Positions 45,006-56,799 of a stretch of 64,000 bases of DNA are shown here, in pieces (the stretch's first letter is position 1; each line of letters opens with the position of its first letter). Source of the DNA: Calliopum simillimum (Eukaryota > Arthropoda > Insecta > Diptera > Lauxaniidae). The stretch lies in NCBI GenBank assembly GCA_951812925.1, contig OX638370.1, positions 95,556,897-95,620,896 of the forward strand, read 5' to 3'. The notes under the pieces were generated by a model. The model did not search any database. It had not been told where the DNA came from and saw nothing but the letters and a program-made list of their open reading frames with translations. The translations under genes were made by a program, and so were the position numbers.

Positions 45006-45681
45006 TGATACAACTCGAAGAGGTGATTGCATTGTCAGCGTACGGTGTGACACCGCAAAGTTATGACGAAGACTTCATCGTAACTGACAATGCAATGGAA
45101 ATGAACGAATGTGAAAAGACGCAAATACTAGAAGAATTCCTCGATTTTGAATAACGATGAAAGCATTTCGAACCTCAACCGAACGGAAATCGATATTTCT
45201 AATGATGGTTGCTCTTCACAATGTGTTCGCACCTCGGATATTGTTTCACTTCAGCCGATCACATCAACCAATATCGCTTCAAAAAGTGCGACCAACGTCG
45301 AAAATCAAACGAAGTTGACAATGTTGTAAACTTGTTTTTGTCCGCAAAAATGAATCGACCTGCATTGAAGAGTGTTCGCCACTGTGAATTGGCGCGAAAA
45401 GCGCCGGCTGCTAATGAAGATCAAGACCCACGCAAAATTGCTATGGATACAATCTGCAAGGTTGAGAAAATTTGACTTGAAATCGAAAAGGAACGGTGCA
45501 GTCATGAAAGAGAAATACAACTAGCCCGAATGGCGCGCGAAGAAGAACTACATCGCATTAAAGTTGTCCAAAATGGTGAACTAATTTCCATACGCAAAAA
45601 AATTTTGCAAGCACGATTAGATTGCATGTTACCAAGTAAAGAAAACGTCTTGGAATATTCCTCGATATCAAACAACATTTA
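45006..45681 (+). pseudogene. Harbinger accessory (DNA-binding) protein, C-terminal part, broken
   Basis: PIF/Harbinger elements carry a second gene for a Myb/MADF-like protein that helps the nuclease enter the nucleus and bind ends. Here consecutive frames give an acidic, Ser/Thr-rich middle (NRTEIDISNDGCSSQCV), then RKIAMDTICKVEKI and the helical tail EIEKERCSHEREIQLARMAR...IRKKILQARLDCMLP, typical of that protein's coiled-coil C-terminus. Stops near 45152, 45329 and 45474 and frame changes break it. The N-terminal DNA-binding domain was not found; the 44896-45003 MITE sits where it would begin. Assignment rests on position and tail only. Confidence 0.5.
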
Positions 45682-45711
45682 AATGTTATTTCATTTATTT
45701 TAGCTATAGGG

Positions 45712-46634
45712 TAGAAGGGGGAGGTTTCGACACGTGGGAGGCTTCATCAGTGCCAAATTTTGCGATTTCTATTCGCACTTACTCCCGCGTGTAAACCAAA
45801 AAGTCTTACTCCTAATGGTACGCAGCCATCATAAAAATTTCTCTGCGCAATTCGGCTAGGGTGCGTAGTTAATCGTGATTTTGTATTTTTATAGCAAGTT
45901 GATGTAATATTTGCTTGTTGCTTTTTGTGTGATACTCGGTTAATATAATATAAAATTCCCTTTTTTTTTTTAAGTAGATACTTAAATATATTATTACCGT
46001 TAATCCTTAATTAGAGGTTTGCAAAATAAATAAAAGATAACTGAGAAATTTAGGAAATTTGGAAACAAGTGGATAAGGGAGGATTCGTCAAGTATAAATG
46101 GGAGGATTCGACAATTGAAATTTTTACATATGATTCAATTATTTTCCATGAATCTGATTTTTCACAAGATATGGAGTTCGGTACTAATGCCGATGTACAA
46201 ATGGATATAGAATCAACCTGAATCATGTCTTGAACTCGTTCAAGGCTCTGACCTTCCTGATCCGAATGATTTGCTGGATATGGCCCCGATTGAAGGGGAC
46301 ATCCCTGATTTTCGTTCTCCCATTGTATCACCGGAAGAAACTCGCCTTTTACCATCTACATTCAAAAGGTTGAAGGTTTCAAAAAATCAAGGGAATCAAG
46401 AATTTATGTAACTGACGATGCCTCCCCAAAAGTGGGAGGTTTCGTCATTTATTTTAAGTATGGTTTTTTGGTCACAGTTCCGCAAATAGCGAACATATCG
46501 AATTTTTGGTAATTTACAAAAGAAGCTCACATATTCGTGCATAGACTATGTGTATTCAAAATAACATGCACAATTGCATTTGGAAGATATGAGGACTTTC
46601 TTGTTAGGGTGTCGAAACCTCCCCCTTCTCCCAT
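45712..46634. mobile_element. 0.92 kb inverted-repeat element nested in the Harbinger element
   Basis: Ends GTAGAAGGGGGAGGTTTCGACAC (shared core GAAGGGGGAGGTTTCGACAC) at 45712 and its complement at 46607-46634, with TA near both outer edges. Variants of the same words recur inside: GGGAGGATTCGTC and GGGAGGATTCGACA (46077-46118) and GTGGGAGGTTTCGTC (46432-46446). A plus-strand stretch (about 46270-46380: PIEGDIPDFRSPIVSPEETR) is coding-like but unrecognised. A TA-target family (Tc1/mariner/pogo) is possible. Confidence 0.65.
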
Positions 46635-46687
46635 ACATTCTGCAACTGGAAAAATTTTGTGAAAATAAAAAGTAAATATTGATAATA

Positions 46688-47980
46688 ACAGGTCATTCAA
46701 TAAGTCCGTAGGATAAGTAAGAAAAAAACAAAATTTAGACAAAACTCGATTTTATTATTCAACATAGTTGCCTTCGAGGGCGATACAACGAATATAGCGA
46801 TTTTCCAACTTTTCGATACCACTTTTATAGTACGATTTCTCTTTCTCGTCGAAATAGGTCTCAGTTTCAGAGATTACTTCATCATTGGACTTAAATTTCT
46901 TTCCAGCAAGCATTCTCTTGAGATCTGAAAACAGGATAAAGTCGCTGCGTGCTAAATCTGGAGAATACGGTGGGTGGGTAAGCAATTCGAAGCCCAATTC
47001 ATTCAATATTGCCATAGTTTTCATCGATTTGTGACACGGTGCATTATCATGGTGAAACAACACTTTTTTCTTTTGCAAATGTGGCCGTTTCTTTGCGATT
47101 TCAGCCTTCAATCGATGCAAAAGTGCACAGTAATAGTTGCTGTTGATGGTGGTTCCTTTTTGGAGATAGTCGATGAATATTATTCCCTTCACATCCCAAA
47201 ATACAGACGCCCTCACCTTACTGCCCAATTTTTTCGTCTTTGCTCGCTTTGGATTCGGCTCGTCGACTGCTATCCACTCAGCTGACTGTATTTTGGATTT
47301 TGGTGTGTAATAGTGAAGCCATGTGTCATCCATTGTCACATATCGACGATAAAATTCGATTTTATTGCGGCTTAACACCGCCAAACACTCCTCTAAAGCA
47401 TCAATTCGTTATTGTTTTTGGTCTACTGTGAGCTCACGCGGCAGCCACTTTGCACATCGCTTTTGCATACCCAAATGTTCATGTAAAATGGTAAAAACAC
47501 TACCATCTGATATCTTTACAAAGTCAGCTATCTCGTGCACCTTCAATTTGCGATCGTTCATAACCAATTTGTGGATTTTTTTTATTTTTTCTGGAATAAC
47601 AGCCTCATTTGAGCGTCAACTGCGCTCTGCATCATTTGTGCTGGTACAACCACGTTTAAATTCAGCAATCCACTTTTCTACCATTTGTCTCGATGGAGCA
47701 GGGTTCAGATAAGGTTTATCAAGCCATTGTTTGGTTTCCACTGTATTTTTTTTCATCAAAAAGCAATGCTTTATCAAAGCTCGAAATTTACTTTTTTCCA
47801 TTTTTATTTCACTTACAAAAGTTGCTTTACACAAAATGCTATAACTCACGAACCAATAGTCAGATTGCTGTCAAATTTATACACGTATCGTTTGAAGGTT
47901 AGTACTATATAAAAATTATATGGAAAAAATTCTACTAAAGCCATCTATGTGTCATCCTACGAACTTATTGAATGACCTGT
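46688..47980. mobile_element. Mariner transposon, full length, 1293 bp
   Basis: Ends ACAGGTCATTCAATAAGT and its complement, continuing (C/T)CGTAGGAT, about 27 bp. Flanked by TA at 46686-46687 and 47981-47982. Length is standard for mariner. It encodes one transposase on the minus strand. It sits just past the 3' end of the Harbinger nuclease gene. Confidence 0.95.
46755..47801 (-). pseudogene. Mariner transposase with two nonsense codons
   Basis: Cut-and-paste DD34D transposase. From ATG 47801 to TAA 46755 the frame is 349 codons with no shift, the usual mariner length. N-terminal helix-turn-helix region: KSKFRALIKHCFLMKKNTVE...WLDK, APSRQMVEKWIAEFKRGCTS. Catalytic triad intact: VTMDDTW (first Asp), HHDNAPCHKS (second), and LARSD after exactly 34 residues (third; APSD is usual). 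C-terminus KSYYKSGIEKLENRYIRCIA and LEGNYVE are typical of the irritans/mellifera-like mariners. Two codons are stops: TGA after ERS (47618-47616, expected Gly of SGRP) and TAA in KQ*RIDAL (expected Gln), each one substitution from sense. So it is recently dead. Confidence 0.92.
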
Positions 47981-48160
47981 TATAAAAACAAAAACGCCAT
48001 TTTTATATCTACAAAATTCCAGCTAACACTCCTGGGAAATAATGACGTACAAAGTTCATTCGCACATTTCTCCCTTGTTGCTCTAGTGCTTATTCAAAGT
48101 TCACTCTTGGTAAAAAATCCTGCTCGTCTATAGCAATATTATGCAGAACACAACACGCCG

Positions 48161-50672
48161 CTATTACCCACAGTAGGTTAATTTGAGTTTGTACAAGAAC
48201 CATTATCGGCAATAGTTGTTGAACTTGCTATTTACCCAAAGTAGGTATATGAGGTTGTACAAGAACCATTATCGGCAAAGTAGGTAAAAATAAGTTCTAC
48301 AAGAACCAATATCGACAATAGTTGTTGAACTTGCTATTTACACAAAGTAGGTAAATTTGAGGTTGTACAGGAACCATTATCGGCAATAGTTGTTGAACTT
48401 GCTAATTACCCAAAGTAGGTAAAAATAAGTTGTACAAGAACCATTATCGACAATAGTTGTTGAACTTGCTATTTACACAATGTAGGCAAATTTTAGGTTG
48501 TACAAGAACCATTATCGGCAGTAGTTGTTGAACTTGCTGTTTACCCAAAGTAGGTAAATTTGAGGTTGTACAAGAACCATTATCCGCAATAGTTGTTCAA
48601 CTTGCTATTTACCCAAAGTAGGTAAATTTGAGGTTGTACAAGAACCATTATCGGCAATAGTTGTTGAACTTGCTATTTACCCAAAGTAGGTAAATTTGAG
48701 GTTGTACAAGAACCATTATCGGCAATAGTTGTTCAACTTGCTATTTACCCAAAGTAGGTATATGAGGTTGTACAAGAACCATTATCGGCAATAGTTGTTG
48801 AACTTGCTATTTACCCAAAGTAGGTATATGAGGTTGTACAAGAACCATTATCGGCAAAGTAGGTAAAAATAAGTTCTACAAGAACCAATATCGACAATAG
48901 TTGTTGAACTTGCTATTTACACAAAGTAGGTAAATTTTGTAAATTTGAGGTTGTACAGGAACCATTATCGGCAATAGTTGTTGAACTTGCTATTTACCCA
49001 AAGTAGGTAAAAATAAGTTGTACAAGAACCATTATCGACAATAGTTGTTCAACTTGCTATTTACCCAAAGTAGGTATATGAGGTTGTACAAGAACCATTA
49101 TCGGCAATAGTTGTTGAAATTGCTTTTTACCCAAAGTAGGTAAAGTTGAGATTGTACAAGAGCCTTTATCGGCAATAGTTTTTAAATTTTCTATTTACCC
49201 AAAGTAGGTAAATTTGAGTTTGTACAAGAACCATTATCGGCAATAGTTGTTGAACTTGCTATTTACCCAAAGTAGGTAAATTTGAGGTTGTACAAGAACC
49301 ATTATCGGCAATAGTTGTTCAACTTGCTATTTACCCAAAGTAGGTATATGAGGTTGTACAAGAACCATTATCGGCAATAGTTGTTGAAATTGCTTTTTAC
49401 CCAAAGTAGGTAAAGTTGAGATTGTACAAGAGCCTTTATCGGCAATAGTTTTTAAATTTTCTATTTACCCAAAGTAGGTAAAATTGAGGTTGTACAAGAA
49501 CCATTATCGGCAATAGTTGTTGAAATTGCTTTTTACCCAAAGTAGGTAAAGTTGAGATTGTACAAGAGCCTTTATCGGCAATACAGTCGACGTCCAATAA
49601 TACGAATTATATAATGTCAGGCCTATTCGTAAAATCGAAAAATTCGTATTATCGCAACGAAATTTTGGTCCTTTTTTCTTTTATATTGAGACATAGAGAT
49701 AAAACTCATTAACTCGAATATTTGATTTGAGAGAAAAACATCAGTTTACGAAAAAATTTTTATGAAAAATATGAAATTTATGAATTTTTTTTCTGAGTAA
49801 TATGGTACGGAAACGGAAAACACAATTAGAGTGTTTCTTAAAACATGTAAAACCCTCGAAAGCTAAAAAAACTGACAAAGTTGGTATTCATTTTGACAAC
49901 TACTACGAGTTTACGTGATTTTCGAAGCATGTACACATTTTAAGGAATACCCTCAATATTTTGATAAAAAACAAAAAAAAAAATATTGGATGGTTAAAAT
50001 ATGGAAATTGAGCTAAACATACTACACTGTTAAGCTTAATTTTCAAAAAAAAAAAAAAAATGCTTAATGAGTTGTGCCACTAAAAGAAGAAATTTGAAGT
50101 AAAACACGCCAATTGTACCAGTTAAAAAAGCATGATGTGACCGATTTGGCTAAAATTTGGCATTGTTGCATTAGCGATGCTTCGCATTTTAAAAGCACGA
50201 GGATTTTGCTTTGGTGTTTTTTGTCAAAAAACGGTGTCGAAATTGATTTTGGTGATTTTGTAAATTTCTTAGAAAGACTGCTTTTCAAAACTATAACTTT
50301 TTTTTCAGATTTTTCGAAACGTTTCAACAATTTTTCTCCAAATATAAGGAAAAAAGCATTTCAAAACGTTCTAAAAATTCTGAAAAATTTCCCACGTATT
50401 CTTTCATGCATTCTAAGCATTTAATGCTTAGCAAAATAGCAAAGCCTACTAAGAAAAAAATCTCATTCGTATTATCGAACCGTAAAATTTACCGCTGTTC
50501 GTATTATAGAATCACGTGTGGAAGAAATATTGCATTCGTATTATTGGACATTCGTAATACGGAGCATTCGTATTACTGGACGTCGACTGTAGTTGTTAAA
50601 TTTGCTATTTACCCAAAGTAGGTAAATTTGAGGTAGTACAGGAACAATTATCGGCAATAGTCGTTGAATTTA
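48161..50672. repeat. 68 bp minisatellite inside the Harbinger nuclease gene
   Basis: About 22 head-to-tail units of about 68 bp, 48161-49583, with the last unit at 50590-50672 beyond a nested insertion. Unit words: TTTACCCAAAGTAGGTAAAT, GAGGTTGTACAAGAACCATT, ATCGGCAATAGTTGTTGAAC. Shortened units (AAAATAAGTTCTACAAGAAC) and larger blocks recur (48240-48360 and 48815-48935; 49120, 49390 and 49525), so segments of several units have been copied together. The array lies between two parts of the nuclease frame. Confidence 0.95.
49584..50589. mobile_element. 1006 bp pogo/Tigger-like element inside the minisatellite
   Basis: Ends CAGTCGACGTCCAATAATAC and its complement (one mismatch), flanked by TA at 49582-49583 and 50590-50591. 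The words TTCGTATTATCG/TTCGTATTA recur several times near both ends. The interior has short frames (50113-50424 +, 50064-50330 -) without clear transposase motifs, so it is non-autonomous. The pogo/Tigger label rests on the CAGT start and the TA target only. Confidence 0.8.
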
Positions 50673-51864
50673 CCGTTTCCAATTTAAGTCGTATGCCATA
50701 GGCCAGCACAGGGAACGACGCTTCAATACCCCACACGAACGTTCGCCGCTTGCTTCGAGAAAAGGTGTTGCCAAATATGTCGTATTTCGATAGCCGCAAT
50801 CGCCTGCCAAAATAAAATCACCGAAATCTCCATTTTCGAAGCGATGCTTTATCCGCGAACTATCAAAAATAGTTTGGTTGTGAGTTTACCCTGGCCAACG
50901 ACATACCAAACTAATAATTTTCAAATTTGCTAAAGACACTGTCTGCACATTAATGGAAATCCAGCCTTTTCGATTGTGAAACACTTCAGGTTCATGACCT
51001 CCTGGCGATTGAATCCGAATATGCATGCAATCAGTAGATCCGATGGTACGGGGGAATTTTGAAATATCAAAGAACTCTTTGGCAGCAACAAGTAAATCAT
51101 TCTGTGTGGAGGGTATTTGTATCATTTCAACAGATTTCATTGCAAGTGCCAAAGAAACTCGTTCTATTATCCGGCTAACGAACGCAACACAAACTCCCGC
51201 AAAATCAGCAATCGCCACCTCCATGGAACCGAGTGCGTAAAATCGTAAATCAATCAGCAACTGTGTAAGTGGTGTTATGTGGCGCGACCTGCTGAAACAA
51301 TAAAAAACAATTAATAAATAGACAATGGAGCAGGTGCAGTGGTCCGCTTACCGCTGTTCACCACGAAATTTCAAAGAATCTTCAATGAATATTAATACGG
51401 TAGCGACTGTTCTTTTCTCCAAGCGAAAGCGGTATACGAAGTCGACGTCATCCCATTTATCCATATTAATTCTGGGCAGCATTTTAAATTGGCGGCGTTC
51501 ACAGGTCAAATTCTCATCCTCTATCTCATCAAAGCGATCGAAACGATTTTGCAAATCCTGTAAATAGTCCAAATGTTCCATAATTGCACAGAAAAAACGC
51601 GATAGCATTCACTTTGAGAATGACGTGAAGAAACGAAATTCACATTAAAATTTCCGAAATCTGCATGCTAAGGCTGCTAGCAACCCAACTTTGGCTTGCT
51701 AACTCAGAATACATTCTCACCGAGAATGAATCTTGCGAGAATTCAAAAATTGACATTCTCACCGTTAGCATGGATTGAAGAAAGCGAAATTTTGCTAGCA
51801 TCTATTCTAAATCGAAGCGAGAATGCATTCTCGACTTAGCATGGAGTGAAGAAAACGGCCCTCA

Positions 51865-54484
51865 ATAAAGAATTCAATTCAATCAAAAAAACCTCAGATA
51901 AACTATCTGCCGATCGCTTGTGTAAACAGGCTATTATATGAAACTCTCTTACCTTACAACACTGGCTACGGAAATGACAGCTGACAGCTGTTGAAAGAAA
52001 AAAATTATCTATTTGCTAATTTTTGTGCGGCATTTTATTAATTTAGAAACGGGAAAAATCAATTAAATTCAGACTGTTCGCAACTGTGGACGTTTTGTTG
52101 AAAGTTACGTTTTGATAAAGAAAGAATTAATAAATTTATTGTTGCGAGAAATTCTAAGTGCGTGGTAAGTTAAAATTTATATAAATTGATTGATATGAAT
52201 GAAATCTAAAATACATTAAAACAATAAATTAAAGAATTAATTTATGTTAGGCAATTGCTAAGAAAATAAAATAATAAAAAATGCTGTTGGTAGTGAAGTG
52301 TCAACATTGTTTGTTTCGTTGTACATATTTCTTGAGGCTGACGTCGTTGAACGCTTATCAATACTCAAGCGGCATTCATGACCAATTATCACAATCGCAA
52401 TCGCTCCATATGTATTTAATAGATAGTGATGACAACGCCAGAAGCAACGAAGTGGCTATGATGCTGACCTTCATGTCAGGAATTTTTTAATAATTAAATT
52501 TGTTTGGTTGTATTTTTGGCATGCAAAAATATGCTTTACCATAATTAGATCACAGTTTTTTTTTTAAACTTAATTTCGAATATGGTGAATGTATGTTGTA
52601 TAAGCAAGATGCTGAATGCCAATACACTAAGCAAATTTTATTAACATAAAAAGCCTTTTTTACCCCGTTTTTTGGAAATATTTATTTAAATATTGAAAAT
52701 TCCACGTGTAGGACACGTGTAAAAATTGAAACTTATTTTTGAAAAGTATGGCTGGCACTAATTCCATTATGTACGGTATTAATATTCGGCACATATCTAC
52801 TGAATTTCGCCAACATATGTTGTGTAGCTTGCGAGATATAACGTGTTAAATCCAGAGTCCTTTATCTCTTTGTCCCCATTTTTCTATGGATCCGTGGTAT
52901 TCCTGTTCGGCATCTACCATATTTCATCAAAATAGCTTGCTCAATAACGAGATGTAACAAAAAGATCTTGAAATTTTACCCTCAGCGTGCCCAAAGAAGT
53001 ACACTTCAAAAATTCTTTGGTGATTTAACTCTACCGTATACTCTCTAATTCTACTGTAATTCAGCGGAACTTTAACTGACACTTTGACATTAAATTTAAC
53101 AAAAAATGATCTACAAGTTAAATTTTAAGCTAATGAGAAAACGGCTCGGAATAGTTGTTTTTGTCGCATTTGTTGAAAGAAAAAAAAATCAATTTACAAT
53201 TTCACGCAAAAAAATAGGTATAAGTAAGATTTATCTTAATTTTCAATTTATAATGTGGTTTAATTAGTGATGTACCTATTAAGTAACGGAAACGACAGAT
53301 GAAGTTTTTAAAATTTGTATATTCTATTTTCTACTCTGTTCTAATTGCAGTTTATGTGGGTGATTCTACTCACGAGGGAATAATCTGCGGCTACAATAAC
53401 AATATTTTATTGATTTATGATCAAAACTAAACATCTAAATTGAATCTAGTATGACACAGAAAACTAGCTCGATCCCAAAAATATAATTGATAGGAAGGAA
53501 CCAACTAAAGTTGTCTAAGAATCAATTGTTTCGGGATATTTTAGTCGATACGCCGAGTTTTGTGTATGAAACTGTGTTGCGGACAGTCAAATCCTTTTTT
53601 GTTCAAAATACGTAGGTAATTTTTATTACATTTATAGGTTATAAATGCATAGCATTTTAATGTCAAATTACATAATTTCTTCGTTTGACGATTTATGGAC
53701 TTAAAAGTGAAAAAACTTCAGCCTCCTGGTCATCGGACATCACCTGCCGAAGTTATGAAAAAAATACAATTTTAGCTGTTTTTAGAGTGTTCCAAAAAAA
53801 GTTTTTTTTGTTTCCTTGATACTTTCAAGATAAGCTTTCAAATAAGGGGCGGTTTTTCCAATTATTTTTTCAACGACCTGGCCTAGGGGGCATATCAGCC
53901 TGACTCTTCGAAATATAGTCGCTATGGAGCGTTTCTCGTGCTTGCGAGAGTTTTACAAAAACTCTGATTTCAGCGACTGTCAATTTTGCTGCCGTTCTTG
54001 ATGATCTTCGTCGCCCCATGGATATTTTTTTTGAGGCTTTCGCCACTGAAATGAGACGCCAAGCATTTTGAATTTTGTATTTCGACTAATATTCGAAATC
54101 ATACGATTGATCACGTTGGATTCCGCTGAAACTCGATCAATCGATGTGCAAGCAAAAGAATGTTCTGTATTTAATTAGGGTGTATTGATAAAAATATTAA
54201 GTGGTTACTTTATGAATGAATTATGAATTAGAATTAAGAAAAAGCATAAGGCTTTAAAGTAATACGATAATAAATAAATAACAAAAAAAAAAATTTAGCA
54301 TATTTGTTAGGGATCAAAGTGATGATCTAATATCTAAGATAAATCATTTATGAGATACTTTTTAAATTGCGTTTTCAAGATCATAAATTATAAAAGCTAT
54401 TATGTAAAAAATTTAATACTTTTTTTTTAATTACAGTTTTTATTGGAAACTTTTTGATTGAAACGACGTTGTTCTGAAATCATC
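51865..54484. other. Probable PGM2 promoter, 5' untranslated exon and intron
   Basis: A donor-like CGTG|GTAAGT stands at 52165, and an acceptor TTTTTTTTAATTACAG ends at 54436, 48 bp before the PGM2 start codon. This suggests a non-coding first exon ending at 52164 and a 2.3 kb intron. The exon's start is not visible; the Harbinger end at 51861 is only about 300 bp upstream. No gene recognised within the intron; a 69-codon frame at 52281-52490 (+) is unsupported. Confidence 0.4.
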
Positions 54485-56799
54485 ATGAAATCTTGCCAAG
54501 AGACTGGTATCTATCCTCCAGGCGTCAAAAAATACTCTGGCGATCAAGAATTAGATATTCAAATTGGTTTGTGGTTAAAATGGGATCGCAATGATAAAAC
54601 TAAAGGTGAAATTGAAGATATGATAGATAATGAAGATTGGGAAAATTTACGTAAACGCATGCTGGATCGTATAACATTTGGTACAGCTGGCTTACGTGGC
54701 GTTATGCGTGCTGGTTTCGATTCAATGAATGATTTGGTTATAGTTCAAACAGCTCAGGGCCTTTGTGATTATATACTGAAACAATTTCCCAATAAATGCT
54801 GGACAGATCGTGGTATTATCTTTGGTTATGATGGTCGTCATAACAGCAAACGATTTGCAAGATTATCAGCCCGTGTTTTTATACAGCGTGGCGTTAAAGT
54901 TTATCTGTTCGCCACTAAAGTTTGTACACCATTTGTACCATTCGCTATCTCACAATTAAAATGCATGGCTGGTGTTATGGTAACTGCATCACATAATCCA
55001 AAGGATGATAATGGCTATAAAGTTTATTGGTCGAATGGTGCACAAATTGTATCGCCACATGATAAAGGAATACAAAATTCAATTCTATTTAACCTAACGC
55101 CGTTAGAATCTTCATGGGAAATGGAATCCTTAGCCCATAATAAATTGTTGATCAATCCATATGATGAAATATTTGCGTCGTATTTTAAATTGCTTAAGCA
55201 AAGGATACCAGCACCATTTTTAGATAATAATGCTGCAAGTAGCATGCGTTTCGTATACACTGCAATGCATGGTGTTGGTTATCCATTTGTAAAAGAAGCT
55301 TTTCGTATTGCGCACTTGAAACCACTAATAGCTGTTTGTGAGCAACGTGATCCAGATCCAGAATTTCCTACTGTTAAATTTCCAAATCCGGAAGAAGGGA
55401 AAAGTGCTTTGGAACTTTCAATGAAAAAAGCTGACGCTGAGGATGTAACAGTTATTCTAGCTAATGATCCGGATGCTGATCGTTTAGCATGCGCTGAGAA
55501 AAATGAAGAAACTGGAGAGTGGAAGGTAAGCTGAAACATAAAATATACAAAGGGAATATGTTCAATGCTTGTACCAAGACATATGTATGTATGAGGAATA
55601 TTAGGATTGCAACTACTATATGAAAGTTTTGTAATAGAAATTACCTGATCCTGGTTGTATATAACAAAAAACAATTGTATATTAGAAAATCTCGAAACTC
55701 TGACGTGATTCTTGTTGTTGTTTTTTTTTACTGGTAAAAAGTTGGATTTTCAACTATCTTTAAACATAATAAATTCATAACTTTGACTTCGTATCAAATT
55801 TATACTGCTTTTTCCAAATGGAAAATGCACAACTAAATACATACGTTTAAGCCAACATAAATCACCAATCTTATACATATGTGATGATTTATGAATCTTC
55901 CCCATTTTAGCCATTTAGTTTAAATAATTTTATCAAGCATATAGTTATTCTCTTTACACCATTTTTAGGTTTTTAATGGCAATGAATTGGGTGCGCTTCT
56001 TGGTTGGTGGGCAATTAAAAGTTATACCACCCTACACCCCGGATCTGATCTTGATGATTGTTACTTGCTGGCCAGCACAGTAAGCTCAAAAATTTTACGT
56101 TCCATGGCTAAAACAGATGGTCTTAATTTTGAGGAGACACTGACAGGCTTTAAATGGATGGGTAACAAGGCCGATGATCTGCAGAAAAACCACAAAGAAG
56201 TTTTGTTCGCTTTTGAGGAAGCAATCGGATTTATGTGTTCCACTATGGTGTTAGATAAAGACGGTGTTAGCGCCGCATGTCAATTGGCGACAATGACTTG
56301 CTATCTTAGATCCATACATGGCAATACATTAGCCGAACAATTAGATAAAATTTATTATAAATATGGTTATCATTGCACAAACTGTTCCTACTTATTCTGC
56401 TACGATCTAAATGTAATAAAGTGTATTTTTGATCGTCTACGTCATTTTGATAATGACCAACCAAATACTTATCCAACATCAATTCTCGGCGGTGAATTTG
56501 AAATTCAGAATGTGCGTGATCTTACTACAGGGTATGATTCTTCCGAATCCGATCATTTAGCTAAGCTGCCGGTCAGCTCTAGTTCAGAAATGATTACGTT
56601 CAGCTTTGCAAATGGTTTAGTTGTCACATTACGCACCAGCGGCACGGAGCCTAAGATCAAATATTATGCAGAACTTTGTGCCAAGCCAGAGGAAAGAGAC
56701 TGGCAAGAGCTGCGTGCAACATTAGATCGTATGGTTGGGGCAATTGTTGAAGAATTTTTGGAACCAACGAAAAATAATCTCACCCCGAGAACGGAATAA
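54485..56799 (+). CDS. Phosphoglucomutase-2 / phosphopentomutase
   Basis: Cytosolic alpha-D-phosphohexomutase family enzyme. The PGM2 branch interconverts ribose-1-P/deoxyribose-1-P with the 5-phosphates and, less well, glucose-1-P with glucose-6-P. Coding exons 54485-55525 and 55969-56799 join in phase 0 (EWK|VFNGNE; donor GTAAGC, acceptor ATTTTTAG) to 623 residues; human PGM2 is 612. ATG 54485 is the first in-frame methionine. Motifs in order: FGTAGLRG (about 65-72); phosphoserine loop TASHNPK with Ser169; metal-binding DPDADR with Asp328, 330 and 332; domain 3 start at GNELGALLGWW; phosphate-binding RTSGTEPKIKYY (569-580). All key residues are present and both exons are open, so it should be active. 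PGM2 is preferred over PGM2L1 on general resemblance and because insects usually have one such gene. AATAAA occurs at 57065. Confidence 0.93.

Larger units (their letters stand above)
48009..51608 (-). pseudogene. HARBI1-type Harbinger nuclease, interrupted
   Basis: DDE nuclease of the PIF/Harbinger element. Exon 1 51608-51352 starts MLSRFFCAIMEHLDYL and ends FRGEQ. A 60 bp intron (GTAAGC...TTGTTTCAG) follows, and exon 2 from 51291 reads SRHITPLTQLLIDLRFYALG, RTIGSTDCMHIRI (first catalytic Asp), then WPG with TAA (50888-50886) where Ser is expected before THNQTIFDSS. Then FILAGDCGYRNT (second Asp) and ERSCGVLKRR (Glu). One base is lost before FPVLAYGIRLKLETV. The minisatellite 48161-50672 then intervenes. 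The gene resumes at its far edge with LLWVIAACCVLHNIAIDEQD (about 48175-48115), has another TAA, and ends FVRHYFPGVLAGIL, TAG 48011-48009. Clearly dead. Confidence 0.88.
44338..51861. mobile_element. PIF/Harbinger DNA transposon with nested insertions
   Basis: Ends are GGGCCGCTTTCTTCACTCCA (left) and the complement of GGAGTGAAGAAAACGGCCC (right), continuing ATGCTAA. Flanked by TCA at 44335-44337 and 51862-51864, a 3 bp duplication as this superfamily makes. Subterminal regions on both sides repeat GAGAATG and GCATGCT words. It holds the two genes typical of the group, convergent and both broken: a DNA-binding accessory protein (+) and a HARBI1-type nuclease (-). At 7524 bp it is long because of insertions: 44896-45003, 45712-46634, 46688-47980, the 48161-50672 minisatellite and 49584-50589. 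Confidence 0.9.

Noticed and set aside
48161..49583. CRISPR-like regular repeats
   Set aside because: Units are contiguous with no spacers, they vary in length, and the setting is a eukaryotic transposon; it is a minisatellite.
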